Source: Musa acuminata AAA Group
Lineage: Eukaryota > Streptophyta > Magnoliopsida > Zingiberales > Musaceae
Length of the DNA: 64,000 nucleotides
Assembly (NCBI RefSeq): GCF_036884655.1
Contig: NC_088354.1
Location: 17,803,001 to 17,867,000, forward strand
Direction: 5' to 3'
A model generated the notes under the pieces. The model did no database searches. It was not told the origin of the DNA and saw only the letters and a program-made list of their open reading frames with translations. Position 1 is the stretch's first letter. The number at the start of each line of letters is the position of its first letter. Below, in pieces: positions 12,468 to 22,796 of the stretch. A program made the translations under genes and the position numbers.

Positions 12468-13735
12468 TTATGGTACAAGCTGAATCTGCTGAAGTTTAAA
12501 CTCGGATGTCAGAAGGAGGAAAGTTCAGATCTCAGCAGGCTGAAAATAAACGAGAAAATAACAAACCTGCGAATCGAAAAATTTCAACGAACAAGTCAAT
12601 GCTTCAAGATCACCATCCAGTTGGACCAAATCTGCAACACTCCAAAGTAGTTAAAGCAACAACTCAAACAGAAGTAGAAAGTAAAAACCTAGAATAAGTT
12701 ACCTCCAGTAACCATTCTCGTGAGCGTCTCAACTTCACTGGAAATATTGGTGTTCTCCTCCTCTGCTGAGCATATCTCCTTCTTCAGTTGTTCCATGTAT
12801 GACTCTGCAACAACGAGCAGAACTGACAAGAATGGAAGAGGTCACAAGTAAACAAAGTTACATGTAATAGTCCATGCTTGTTTCCCAAGAATAAACCCAG
12901 GGCATACCTAATGCACAAGGCTCCCGCCAATGCGGGGTCTGTGGAGGGCCACTATACGCAGTCTTACTTTGAAGTATTTAGAGAGATTGTTTCAATAATA
13001 TTTACGAATAAAAATAATGAAGATACAATCTATTAAAATACAAAACAAATGCACTTTACAGAAACAAAACAAGCAAGGTGCAATCAAAGAAAGTGTGACA
13101 TCACATATTTACGTTATTTTTAATTTTTATACCCAAAAATGCAGTTGACAATCAATATCAGATAAAATGAAAAGAAAAAGAAAAAAGAACCGTCTTTTAA
13201 AACTCATGGTATATGTAACACATACTTGAATTCTTGACAAATTAGAAGCAAAAGAATTATCTTGCCTAAATCATCAATCCCTAGAGACGCAATATTTTGT
13301 TCCTCCGCCTCCGACCGCTTAAACATTTCCTGAAATATTGGATAGTAAAACCGAATTAAGCATCGTTTACCGTATTGCAAGCATTGATACAAGCAGAATG
13401 GCCGTTGTAGTAAAATTTGAAAATGGAAACAAGAAAAAGAGGGGACCTGGAGATCAGAGGAGCAATCGTCTAACTTGTTCGTATCAACCGACGAGGCATC
13501 GGACGAGCCGAAGAGCCTCATTTGCATCTCGGAGACCACCTTTAAGCGACTTCAAATTTTCGATTTCGAGACGAAAGAACGGAGGCAGCATCATCCACCA
13601 ACGAATAATTGGGAAGAAGAATGCCATTAACAAGGATCAAGACTCGCTATAACACCGAATTCCTCACCTTCGAATGTCCTCCAGGTCGACCGGTTCCATC
13701 CGAGACTCCTCCGACGATATTAGGGTTTCCGCCAT
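12468..13735 (-). CDS. Small coiled-coil-like plant protein, six exons, unknown function
   Basis: I do not recognise the family. The exon model on the minus strand is 13735-13668, 13549-13447, 13329-13266, 12804-12703, 12631-12567 and 12488-12468, joining in frame to 140 codons with TAA at 12,470-12,468. The start ATG at 13,735 has GCG after it. The joined protein is charged and heptad-like: LKVVSEMQMRLFGSSD (about residues 26-40), MFKRSEAEEQNIASLGIDDL, SYMEQLKKEICSAEEEN, SSEVETLTRMVTG, LDGDLEALTCSLKFF. That suggests a helical scaffold. Exon 3 only joins exon 4 in frame if the donor is AG|GCAAGA, a GC-AG intron. The exon 2 donor GTCCCC is weak. The last exon is short, and hAT-A(-) begins about 270 bp beyond the stop, so the original 3' end may have been altered. 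Confidence 0.6.
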
Positions 13736-14437
13736 GGACGCTTTCGCTTCTCTTTCTCTCTCCCTCCCAACCTCGATTTCAAAAGAACCGGTGGGGAGGG
13801 GCGGTTGTCGGATCTATTTCCAGATTGGATCCAATCCGAACCCGAATTAGCTTCCAACTCGGGTTTCTTATTATCCTGATTGAAGGCGACTTTATCCCGA
13901 TTATAAATCCGAAACATACATGGTTTTACATAAATATCCTTTTTAGAATTCCGGAAATAGCATATTTGCCTATACATATATTAATATTGCAAATATATCA
14001 AAAGGAAAATTTACACTTTTAAATATTTGATATATATACCACCAGTTAAACATCCATTCCATAAACTTAACTATTTATAAATTACACATCATGATTATTA
14101 TGAATTGATATATGAAATTTTAGATATCTAAAAGATTCGTTATTACTATCATAAATACAAAAAAATTTAGATATCATGATTATTATTGTATTTATAAATA
14201 CAATCAAGTTGAGTTCCAATGTCATTATAACAAAAAAAAAAAAAAGTCATGGTGAGTAACTAACTATAATGGTATTATATTGAGCTTTATTTATTTATAT
14301 ATATAACTTTATGGTGGCGACCGATTTATGAAAGAGTTGGCTGTTGATGTTGATTGTATGGTTTGTCATCTCTCTGACATCTTTATTCCAACACAAGCAC
14401 AGTCCGACCTGACAGGAAAGCGCTAGCTCCTATTTCC
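13736..14437. other. 5' flank of the coiled-coil gene, no gene seen
   Basis: 13,736-13,900 is GC-richer and probably holds the promoter and 5' UTR of the minus-strand gene ending at 13,735. The rest is AT-rich with no coding signature. Confidence 0.4.
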
Positions 14438-14587
14438 ATGGATTGGGAGGAAGTCCACACGGTTAATTTCGAGGATCGTATCGATAACATAATGGAAGTT
14501 CTAGATGGTCAGCCGAGAAAGGATGATGATTTAGAACCTGCAATGATGTCCAACAAATCAGACGATTCAGGTTCGACAGGGGACTAA
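14438..14587 (+). CDS. Small acidic ORF, 49 codons, uncertain
   Basis: ATG in the context CCATGG opens a 49-residue frame beginning MDWEEVHTVNFEDRIDNIM and ending DDSGSTGD before TAA. The composition is acidic, unlike the AT-rich surroundings, so it may be a remnant of a gene or of a retroelement polyprotein. No domain recognised and no neighbouring exon found. Confidence 0.2.
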   Translation: MDWEEVHTVNFEDRIDNIMEVLDGQPRKDDDLEPAMMSNKSDDSGSTGD

Positions 14588-14745
14588 TCCATTTTGTCCT
14601 CGTTGCGAGAGATGTCCACTTTGAAAATAACTTTTGGAGTCAATGAAGTTTCGCACCAACATATATTTCCCAATTGCAGAGAGTGGTGTGTGACTTACTC
14701 TAATGTCGATCCATCTGCCTGTGACATTATCTTATTTTGTTGTAG

Positions 14746-14748
<3 letters not shown>

Positions 14749-14806
<58 letters not shown>
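14749..14806. repeat. (TA)n microsatellite
   Basis: Uninterrupted TA dinucleotides for about 58 bp. Confidence 0.97.
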
Positions 14807-14807
<1 letters not shown>

Positions 14808-14962
14808 CTTTCTTGTTGTTTCGTGGGCAATTTCATGAATCCTTTTAACATTTATGAACTCTCATGTATACATTTTTTTTTTAAGTTTCATTTATCATTT
14901 TGAAATTTTTGTTAACATAAAACCTATAATCATGCTATCTGAAATGTGAAAAAAATCTTTTA

Positions 14963-15367
14963 TGTTAAGATTGAAATCAAATAAAATTAGATCTAATAAT
15001 ATTATGATACATACTCTTTATTGTTATTCAAAAGAATAAACTTTATCTGATCTATAGACTCATCATCATCGAATCTGAGATATCAATCTGTAAGAAGAAT
15101 TAGAAATTCTTTCTTCTCTCTTTTTATCTTTTTCATAAGACCACTTAAATTAATAAATTAGGGAGAGGGAGATTGAGAGAAAAACCTTAATCTCTCAACT
15201 GCATTGACGTCTTCTTTTTAACCCTTAAAGGTCCTGTCTATTTATAGGTGAGAGCAGAGGGTCTAGAATAAGTTATTACGAAAGTTCCTCCCATCAAGAA
15301 CATCCTTTAAATAATCTTACGAACTTTTTTTCTATTGGTCAATAACCAATTCAATCATATCTAACAG
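14963..15367. mobile_element. Candidate solo LTR, about 405 bp
   Basis: Begins TGTTAAGATTG and ends ATCTAACAG, so the termini are near-mirror TGTTA...TAACA. Flanked by TTTTA on the left (14,958-14,962) and TTTTA on the right (15,368-15,372). Contains a TATA-like CTATTTATAGG at about 15,238 in a plausible place for an LTR promoter. The terminal G after CA is non-canonical, so boundaries are uncertain. Confidence 0.45.
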
Positions 15368-16533
15368 TTTTACCTACTTTTATATGTATCCAAATATTCT
15401 ACAAATCCCCAAAAGAAATTCTAATGAAATTTTTTCCAAATTTCAATCTACTGAAGCATGGTTAGTTCAATCTCTACCGGTTTGTTTTCTCTTTTTTCCT
15501 TTTAATTATTTATTAAATTTGCCATCCTCGCTGTGGAATTGTCATCGTTGAATAAGTGCAAACTAACTCTCAGTCACGGCTTTAGATGATGAAAATCTAA
15601 GAGGAGATAGTTAAAGGCTTTTAAATGTTAATTTAAGAGAGGTTTGAATTGTCAGACTTGTCGGAGCAGATGTACATCACAGAGTTTGCGATGAGAGAGA
15701 CCCATGTTTGGTCACCCCTCGTTGTCAAGTCTTTTTAGGAGGATCTATTTTGGGAGTAGTGATGCAACAGTGAAGTAAAATTCCTCTTCTTTTGCCGGGA
15801 AATTAAACAAGTATACTTCCTAAAATAAATTAAGAATATTTATTTACCAAATACATGCGTTATGTCAATATATCCAGTTCTCTCCATATCCTATTGATCT
15901 TGCTAGTTTTAGGGTGATTTGCAAGCCATTTTCACATTTATTATAAAGTACTGATCTTCCTTGTGATTGTTCAAAATCAGCACTAGTGCTTCTACATCAT
16001 AGTCGATCTAAATATTTTGGGCTCCTTTCTTCAAAGCTTGTTTCATCTCTTTCTTAATCGTTTCATTATAAATAATGAACTTATTTTGCCTATATATGCA
16101 TTATGATCTCTAATAAGGAAACTTACTCCATTCATTTTCTTGGAAGAACCATCCGTACCTATAATTGGACATCACTTTTACTTAGTTATTGTTGTATGCC
16201 AAAATCATGACTACAATAATCATTATCCTGTTGCATACATTTCCATCATTTCTCAGAGATAAATGACTTCAAACCCATGACAGTTAATTTAACAAGTCAA
16301 AAGGTTTAATTATAGAGCATGTTTAAAAGACAGAGTCTCCTAATAAAGAGAACTCAAGGGACATTAATTTTAAGATCACATCAGTGTTTTTTCAATGTCT
16401 AATAATGAGTAATTCAAGAGACTCTTCTAAGTAAAAAGCTGAAGTCAGATATATATTTTTTATTTATATCAAGCAGGTTAGGTTAGTAATTATTTATCAT
16501 AAGTCCTATGTTTATCAATTATCCTTTGCAAAT

Positions 16534-16539
<6 letters not shown>
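15368..16539. other. AT-rich intergenic sequence, nothing recognised
   Basis: No frame with coding character and no repeat structure that I could identify. Confidence 0.5.

Positions 16540-16615
<76 letters not shown>
16540..16615. repeat. (AT)n microsatellite
   Basis: About 76 bp of uninterrupted AT dinucleotides. Confidence 0.97.
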
Positions 16616-16619
<4 letters not shown>

Positions 16620-16835
16620 ACTTTGCTAGAATTTACAAGGTTAATAGGCTATGGAGGGAATTGGCCTCTTGAATTTATTTTATTTTATTTTTTTGGAGCT
16701 TTTGGGAAAAAAGAACATCTCTTGCAATATTTTATTGAAGTAAATTATCTTCTTTAGAAAATAATTATTATCCCATTACCACATAACTTTCTCCATGCAT
16801 CCATCCACATCCATGCCTTAATTTTTTCATCTAAA

Positions 16836-17258
16836 ATGGTGGTGTCCCTTTCTCTTTCTTTTTTTTCTTTTATATTTTCCTGGGTCCTACTCAATGATAC
16901 ATCATCCAGGGTTTTTATTTGCCTTCAATTATTATCCCTCTTATGCTCCGAACAGGCTTATACCCCTTTCCTTCTACTATGGCTTCAGACTTGGCACCCA
17001 TCCAGCAGTGCCTTGTATGCCTTTTGTTTGATGTCATCTGTCAAACTTTTCAAACCAATTCATAGGTCCAGAGGTTCAGGTTCCTGCAGTTCAGCTGACT
17101 TGGAATTCAATTCTTCAGCAATCTGCAGACCAAATCAAGCCTATCAAATAGTCCTGCCACCTACCTGTCCCAATTTAATCCCCCAGGAAGAAGTGCAAGT
17201 CATTGTCCCATCATCTTCCATGGCTCAAAAACACTCTAAAACTGGAATACCTTTTTAG
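16836..17258 (+). other. Open frame of 140 codons, unrecognised, probably not a gene
   Basis: A frame opening with a hydrophobic run (MVVSLSLSFFSFIFSWVLL) and continuing without obvious domain. It is Ser/Leu/Pro-rich, has no detectable introns or homologue in the window, and lies beside a degraded duplication. The reverse strand also lacks a convincing frame. Confidence 0.15.
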
Positions 17259-17399
17259 CAAACCTAATCTTAGCCTGTTTAGTGATCCAATGAGAGTTAC
17301 AAATAAATTTCTGTGCTAAACAATACCCGAAAAGACTTGGAGAATATATTTGAAATAAAAAATATTCCAAAGAATATTCTCAAGTTTGTGCTGACATGA

Positions 17400-17950
17400 C
17401 AAACAGGTGACTCAGCAGGAATTTCATGGCGATAATCTGAGGGTCGCCCCGCTCCCAAGTCATCCAGTAAGAATCGTCAGTAAAACCTACGTTCCGCTCC
17501 TCACCATCAGCTAACTAACTGTTCGTCTTCGCTCTTCTCTCAAATTGATCCTCCCACCATAAACCAAATCCCTCGACCTCTCGGAGAAGAACTCGTCGCA
17601 TCGTCGCCTAATGATCAATCCCCTTTTTATTTTGTTCTCTTTTTTTTCAGTTTCGTACTGATGTGAGTGATAGAAGATAAAATTTTTCTTGTGGAAATCT
17701 CTCTATTCTATTAAGGAAAATCTCTATTCTGTTGAGGAAATCATTTCTCCTAATTTGTATAAATAGGAGAGGAAACATGTTAATGTATTGAAGTATTTTC
17801 ATTTATTCAATAAAACTTCTTCTCTTTTTCAATAAAGTTTCTTCAATAATTATTCTTATCCCTCTTCTTTGAATGCTTTGTTCGTTTCCAACCCTCGAGT
17901 TCAGTCATCTCAGTCGGCCTATAAAGTTGTGCCTTCTTCACTAAAGCTGT
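17400..17950 (+). pseudogene. Degraded duplicate of the VDE promoter/5' UTR region
   Basis: On the plus strand, ATTGATCCTCCCACCATAAA, CCAAATCCCTCGACCTCTCG and GAGAAGAACT (17,545-17,600) closely match the minus strand upstream of VDE at about 28,200-28,275. The following T-rich tract, CAG and TTCGTACTGATGTGAG match VDE's TTCGTACCGATATGAG. CCCTCTTCTTTGAATGCTTT (about 17,868) then matches VDE's CCCTCTTCTTTTAATGCTCC. No VDE exon follows. The match is interrupted by about 180 bp of inserted sequence. Confidence 0.65.
17668..17860 (+). mobile_element. Short LTR-like insertion inside the duplicated VDE 5' region
   Basis: Sequence absent from the VDE counterpart. It has a TATA box (TTGTATAAATAGGAG at about 17,755) followed about 60 bp later by ATTCAATAAAACTTC poly(A)-type signals, the usual layout of a small LTR (TRIM or solo LTR). 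Borders are approximate; no clean TSD could be fixed. Confidence 0.45.
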
Positions 17951-18032
17951 GCTGTGCAAGTGTTTGGAGTCAGTGTTAGAGAGAGCATATGAATGCTCAT
18001 ATTAATATCATCACTGTTGGTTGAAACTGAAA

Positions 18033-18240
18033 CATTGTTCCAGTTCAAGCGATCTCCAACTTTGACCAATATTTTTCCAAGCATGAAGGCCAAGATCTGA
18101 CTACCAAACCAACCAAGACATGGGGAATCTACGTAGCTAACCGGACTGAAGCCAGCTCAAGTCTTGTATTTTTGTTTGGGGCACGTCCCGAGTTGGATCT
18201 CTTCTTCTCTGGCAAATACAATAAAATAATAATAATATTA
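18033..18240 (+). other. Exon-like open stretch without start codon
   Basis: One frame stays open for about 69 codons and reads like protein (NFDQYFSKHEGQDLTTKPTK, TWGIYVANRTEASSSL) before entering a TA microsatellite (18,248-18,276). No Met start, no partner exon and no domain recognised. It could be a gene fragment. Confidence 0.25.
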
Positions 18241-18243
18241 AAT

Positions 18244-18276
<33 letters not shown>

Positions 18277-18279
<3 letters not shown>

Positions 18280-19258
18280 TTATTCCTTTAAATTCAGATT
18301 AGCAAAATATATCCATAAAAAAAAATCTCTCTTCTTCTCCTCCTGTAGGTCACATCATATGACTATTAACTGACATATTTATATGCTATATTACATTTTG
18401 TGGGCTTGCTAAACTTTGAAAGGGTAAATATGGAAAAACACCTAAAATTAATGTATATATACTGTAATTGTCACCTCGACCACCACGCAAGCGACCTTTC
18501 AATGTTCGAGTCAATAGATTTGACTTACCTTTTCCAGGCCAAGGAAAAATAGTCTATTTATTATTGTCCTCTCCTCTTAATTCGCTCCTTCGCTCTCTTA
18601 CCATGATAGCAAGTAGCATTGTCTTTGCTGGATCCGAATTTTGGTGCATCTTAACAACCTCCTCATTCCTATTAGATGGTTAATGCGACAAAATATTGAT
18701 GGATACCGTCGTTATCTCGTCTAATTATATATTTTTTTATAATTAATTATTTTTAGTATTTGTATCTTATATTTTTAAAATTTTTATCTTTAATCTTATT
18801 ATTTTAATAAATTTTTTATTCATATAAAATTATATTTTTAATTTTATATAAAGATCTTAATATTTTTATTTTTAAAAATAATTAATTATAAAAGAGATAA
18901 TCTATAATTAAAAAAATAAATTCACATGTCTTAGGAGTAGTTAACCTATTAATGCAAAGGTGATTGGCCATTTGATGGAACGAAAGTTTTTTTTAATTTA
19001 AAAAAAAATAAATTTTTAGTAAAAAATATAAAAGGTTTTTTTTTTTTGGAAGGATGCCAATTAACTTGGTCGATAAAAATTATTATTAACCCTAATATTT
19101 TGAGATGGAATCTCGTTTATCATTTAAAGAAATATATATTTTTTATTTGTTTTATCAGCAAACAGTTAAAGATTAAAGAAAAAAAAGAAAAAAGCTAAAA
19201 TATTGCGTGTGCAACCAACCAACCCATCTCGATGTGAAATATTTCTTGTTTTAAACTA
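18277..19258. other. AT-rich intergenic sequence, nothing recognised
   Basis: Poly-A/T tracts and short AT-rich inverted motifs, no gene signature. The RIN4-like gene's 5' UTR probably begins near 19,280. Confidence 0.45.
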
Positions 19259-19540
19259 TTAGTTAGTTAATCGCAGACTTACGCAGTGCCGATCGAAACA
19301 TGGAAGTATTCCTCGTTTCCCACTCGCGTTTCCGAGCTCGAAGACAAGTTCAAAGTCGTGGCCAAGTTGCTGCTCGTCGACGGTATCGTCATTGCTATTA
19401 TTGCGATCTCCGGTGCCGTCTCTCCCTTCCATCATCCCTTTGGCTTTCTCCATCCAAAGTGGGGATTGTTAGAGCGATTCAAAAGAGGAAACCCGTGGCA
19501 GGAGAAAAAGCCCGCACCTTTTAACTCCTTCGAGCATCGG

Positions 19541-21977
19541 ATGGCGGTGTGTCTTTCACCTTTTTCTGGTTTTGATGTTTTGGTTGGTTCCATCGGGAAA
19601 AAGATGGAATCCTTTTGCTGCTTTGGGTGACTATGATGGTTGCTCGAGTGCTCGGTGGCTTTGATGTGGTCGCGCCGATGGTTCCCTTGATGCGGAATCA
19701 TTCAGAAGCGGACGTTTGTTGATGGGTCTGGGATTTTATACCGTCTGATATTGTTTTGTTTCTGAACTTGTGTCGAATAATTTGAACAGATTTGAATGGG
19801 TTTTTTCTGCCTTGTCTTTCTGGAGAGCGCAATCATATATTGCGGATTTGGGGATTTTGAGTTTTGAATGCCATGGAAAGCAGATTTAATTTAATTTAGT
19901 TTCTTTAAATTTGCTTCTTTTATTCAAATATTACATGACATGCGCACTTGACACGTACAAAATTTCAAACTCTGACCTCTTCCTAGGAGATCATTTGCTT
20001 CGATTCTGTATGGAGTTGACCAATTTAAGATGGTTGAGAATTGAGTTTGTCCTTTCCACAGGGAGATGGTGATCATGTTTAGGGAGTATGTTTCTGGTTG
20101 ATGTTGTATTGCTTAGTTTAAGCTTAATAAAATTTCCATTTTCATTTAGAAAAGAAAAAGAGAAAACTTTTCGTTTTTATTTTCTTCAATGAGGAGAAAA
20201 AAAAAAAACTGATGGCCTAAATAAAAATAACATCTTACTCAAAAGACATAGCATTGGTTGCTACTGCACATTAGCTATGAATCAAAAACAAGTGATTTGA
20301 TTACCCTCTGCCAAACTTGTGCCACGAACTTCAATTTTAATCCTTGCTACTTTAAACAAGATTTGTTGTGCATTTGGTAGATCATTGGGATATGTATGAA
20401 TATTTCAAATCTGATGAGTATTTGGCAGATACCAGTCGATACGCATGCTTCATCTAAAAGACAAGTGTCTCTTTTATTTTGTCCTGTGATACAAGCCTTT
20501 AATAACAAAAACATGTTTACTTCTCTCTCTCTCATATGATTTTTCTGCATCTTTTGGTTCTTGATCAGACTCTTTTATCTGCATGAATCGTTGCTTAGTT
20601 TCTTCAAAATGTAGGAGAAAATACTAAGCATTTTGATGTTGAAGCGTACAGGATATTTCCAATTACGTTGTGCAGTAGGGAAATCATTATAGGATGTCAA
20701 CATTTCTTTTCAATTTCAAGTTTTTTAATGCATCATGTTTCATAATTTTTTTCTGATATGAGAAAGTGTGCTGCATGGTTTATTTGGATGCAGCAACAAG
20801 CAAAAGTACCTAAATTTGGCAACTGGGAAACTGCTGAAAGTGTCCCTTACACCCAATACTTTGATCAAGCTCGGAGCAAAAATGACAGAAAAACCACTAC
20901 TAATCCAAATGGTGGTACTGAAAACTCAAAGATAGTCTCTACTGATGTAGAATCTCTGGTCGATGCATCTTCAACTAAAACTGGGTCCAATCTTGAGACC
21001 ACCAAACCTAAGGATCCAAGACCATTGAGGAAGGATGCTGGTAATATCAATCAAACTGATACACCTGTGAGTAAAGAAGGTGTTGTTCGCAAACCCGATA
21101 ACAAGAGGAGATCAAACAGACAACATGGTGGATATCAGGGTAAATCGGTTGACAGAGCTGCAAATGATCCTCCTCCATCGGGCAAAAAGACAGCATTGGA
21201 AGGTACTCCAGGAAGAATTAGAACAACTCCTGGTGATCGAGCCTGTGGAACGGTAAGTACTTGCTTCGGTTGTTCTTCCTATGTTGCATGATTGAGTTGG
21301 TGCATATCTGAAGAAATCTAAGAGGCATAATTCGGATTTGATGAAAAATGAGTTAGTAGTAAGCTAATGTCGTTCTTTGGGTAGCAGCCTCACCATGATG
21401 TGACAGTGCCACCTTTTGCTGGATGGGATGAAAATGATCCAGCATCTGGTGAGGAGTACACTGGCATCTTTAAGCTAATAGCTGAGAACAGAAGAACTCC
21501 TGGTACTCCATATGAGCCACCACAACCAAGTGGTCAGAAGCAAGGAAGTACTGGAACTAAGGTCAGGACCTCTTCTTTGTAATCTTTATAGCAGAATACA
21601 AATTAGAATCATCTAAGCAATGGAAGTCATGTTTTCAGATGAAAGACCTCCTTTTTAACCACTCTTGTAGCAGAACTACTACTTAGGTTCATATGCTTTT
21701 GTGGTTCCATGTTCATATATTATCAGGAAGCCAGTTTCATCCGTGTTGTCGACTTCTTCTGTTCCTTTTTTGTTACAATGCTTTTTTCCTTCTTTCCTTC
21801 CCAGGCGAAGGAAATGCTTAAGAAAGAATAATATAAATTGCGGCAACCTCTTCTGCTCTGAAAGGAATAAGAAAAAAAGGGAAAAAAAAAAAACTCTTGT
21901 GCTGTTCATCATAGTTATAATGAAATTCTTTGTTCCTGCTCCAGGGTTGTGGGTGCTTAAGCTGGATTTTGAAGTGA
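19541..21977 (+). CDS. RIN4: RIN4-like protein with two NOI domains
   Basis: Exon model 19541-19546, 20794-21252, 21388-21561, 21945-21977 gives 223 residues. Exon 1 is just ATGGCG followed by a GT donor; the 1.25 kb first intron ends before Gln-Gln. Residues 7-13 are VPKFGNW, the N-terminal NOI motif, followed by ESVPYTQYFDQAR. Residues 162-181 form the second NOI (VPPFAGWDENDPASGEEYTG). The last exon, GCGCLSWILK, holds Cys215 and Cys217, the usual palmitoylated anchor that places RIN4 at the plasma membrane. The middle is disordered and basic. RIN4 proteins are membrane-held immune regulators guarded by NLR receptors and cut by the AvrRpt2 protease at VPxFGxW sites. Thr22, Ser175 and Thr180 sit where Arabidopsis RIN4 is phosphorylated. 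The second site here is VPPFAGW, lacking the motif's Gly. Convergent with VDE, 820 bp apart. Confidence 0.88.
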
Positions 21978-22796
21978 AAATCTTCGTGGTAAAGATTTTG
22001 GAAATCTAAAGCTGCCAAATTCATCGAGAAAAGCCTTTTTTAGGGAGTTCTGTTTCGGAAGTATATATTTTCAGCATTTAAGCATAATGAGTGTTTATAT
22101 GCAATTTAACATAATGTTCTTTTTTCTTATTTTTGCAACTGCTTTCTGTGGTCTCCTGAACATATTTCATATGCCATCAAATTTCTTGTTTATGGTTTAA
22201 CTGTCATTCTTTAGTCGTAGAAATGCAGATTTGTGTAGATGAAATGAATTCAATCATTCAACATCATGGAAATCAATGAAGTATTGTATAGGCTTATGAG
22301 CTTATTGTTCATTTGAGAACTAGAAAAGAAAAAACTACATAGAAAACTTATATTGGTTGTGGAAAGATCATTACTGACATCAGCATGAGACAAATTCATG
22401 AATCCTTTGCATGAAACTTTTTTTTTTTTTTTTTTTCATTTTTTCATTTAGCTTCGTATCAAATATTGCAATTGTGAAATAAGTAGTCAACCTGTGGTTC
22501 TCTAAGAATATTTGAATTATCACAACCTTAGCTCATGAAGAAAAATATTCAGTGTTGTGAAGAAACAAAAAATTAGAAAGATAGGACTCTTTACATACTA
22601 TTTCTTGAATTCAGTATGCTGCTGGCATCCAATTATGAGAACCACTCCAGCCCACAAGCTTGAATCTTGGTTGGCATCTTGAAACAATCCTTTTCTAACC
22701 CCTTTGACTTCCTAAGGGAGAAGCCGGATCGAAAACTTTCTTGATTCTTGATTATTCTGCTTTCAGATCTTTGGAGACCCACTCGACCATGTTCGG
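21978..22796. other. Intergenic region between convergent RIN4-like and VDE genes
   Basis: Holds the 3' UTR of the RIN4-like gene and, at its right end, that of VDE. A T-run at about 22,422-22,437. No other feature seen. Confidence 0.6.

Noticed and set aside
14594..14848. 84-codon frame with an IYIYIY stretch
   Set aside because: It reads through the TA microsatellite; no homology or introns.
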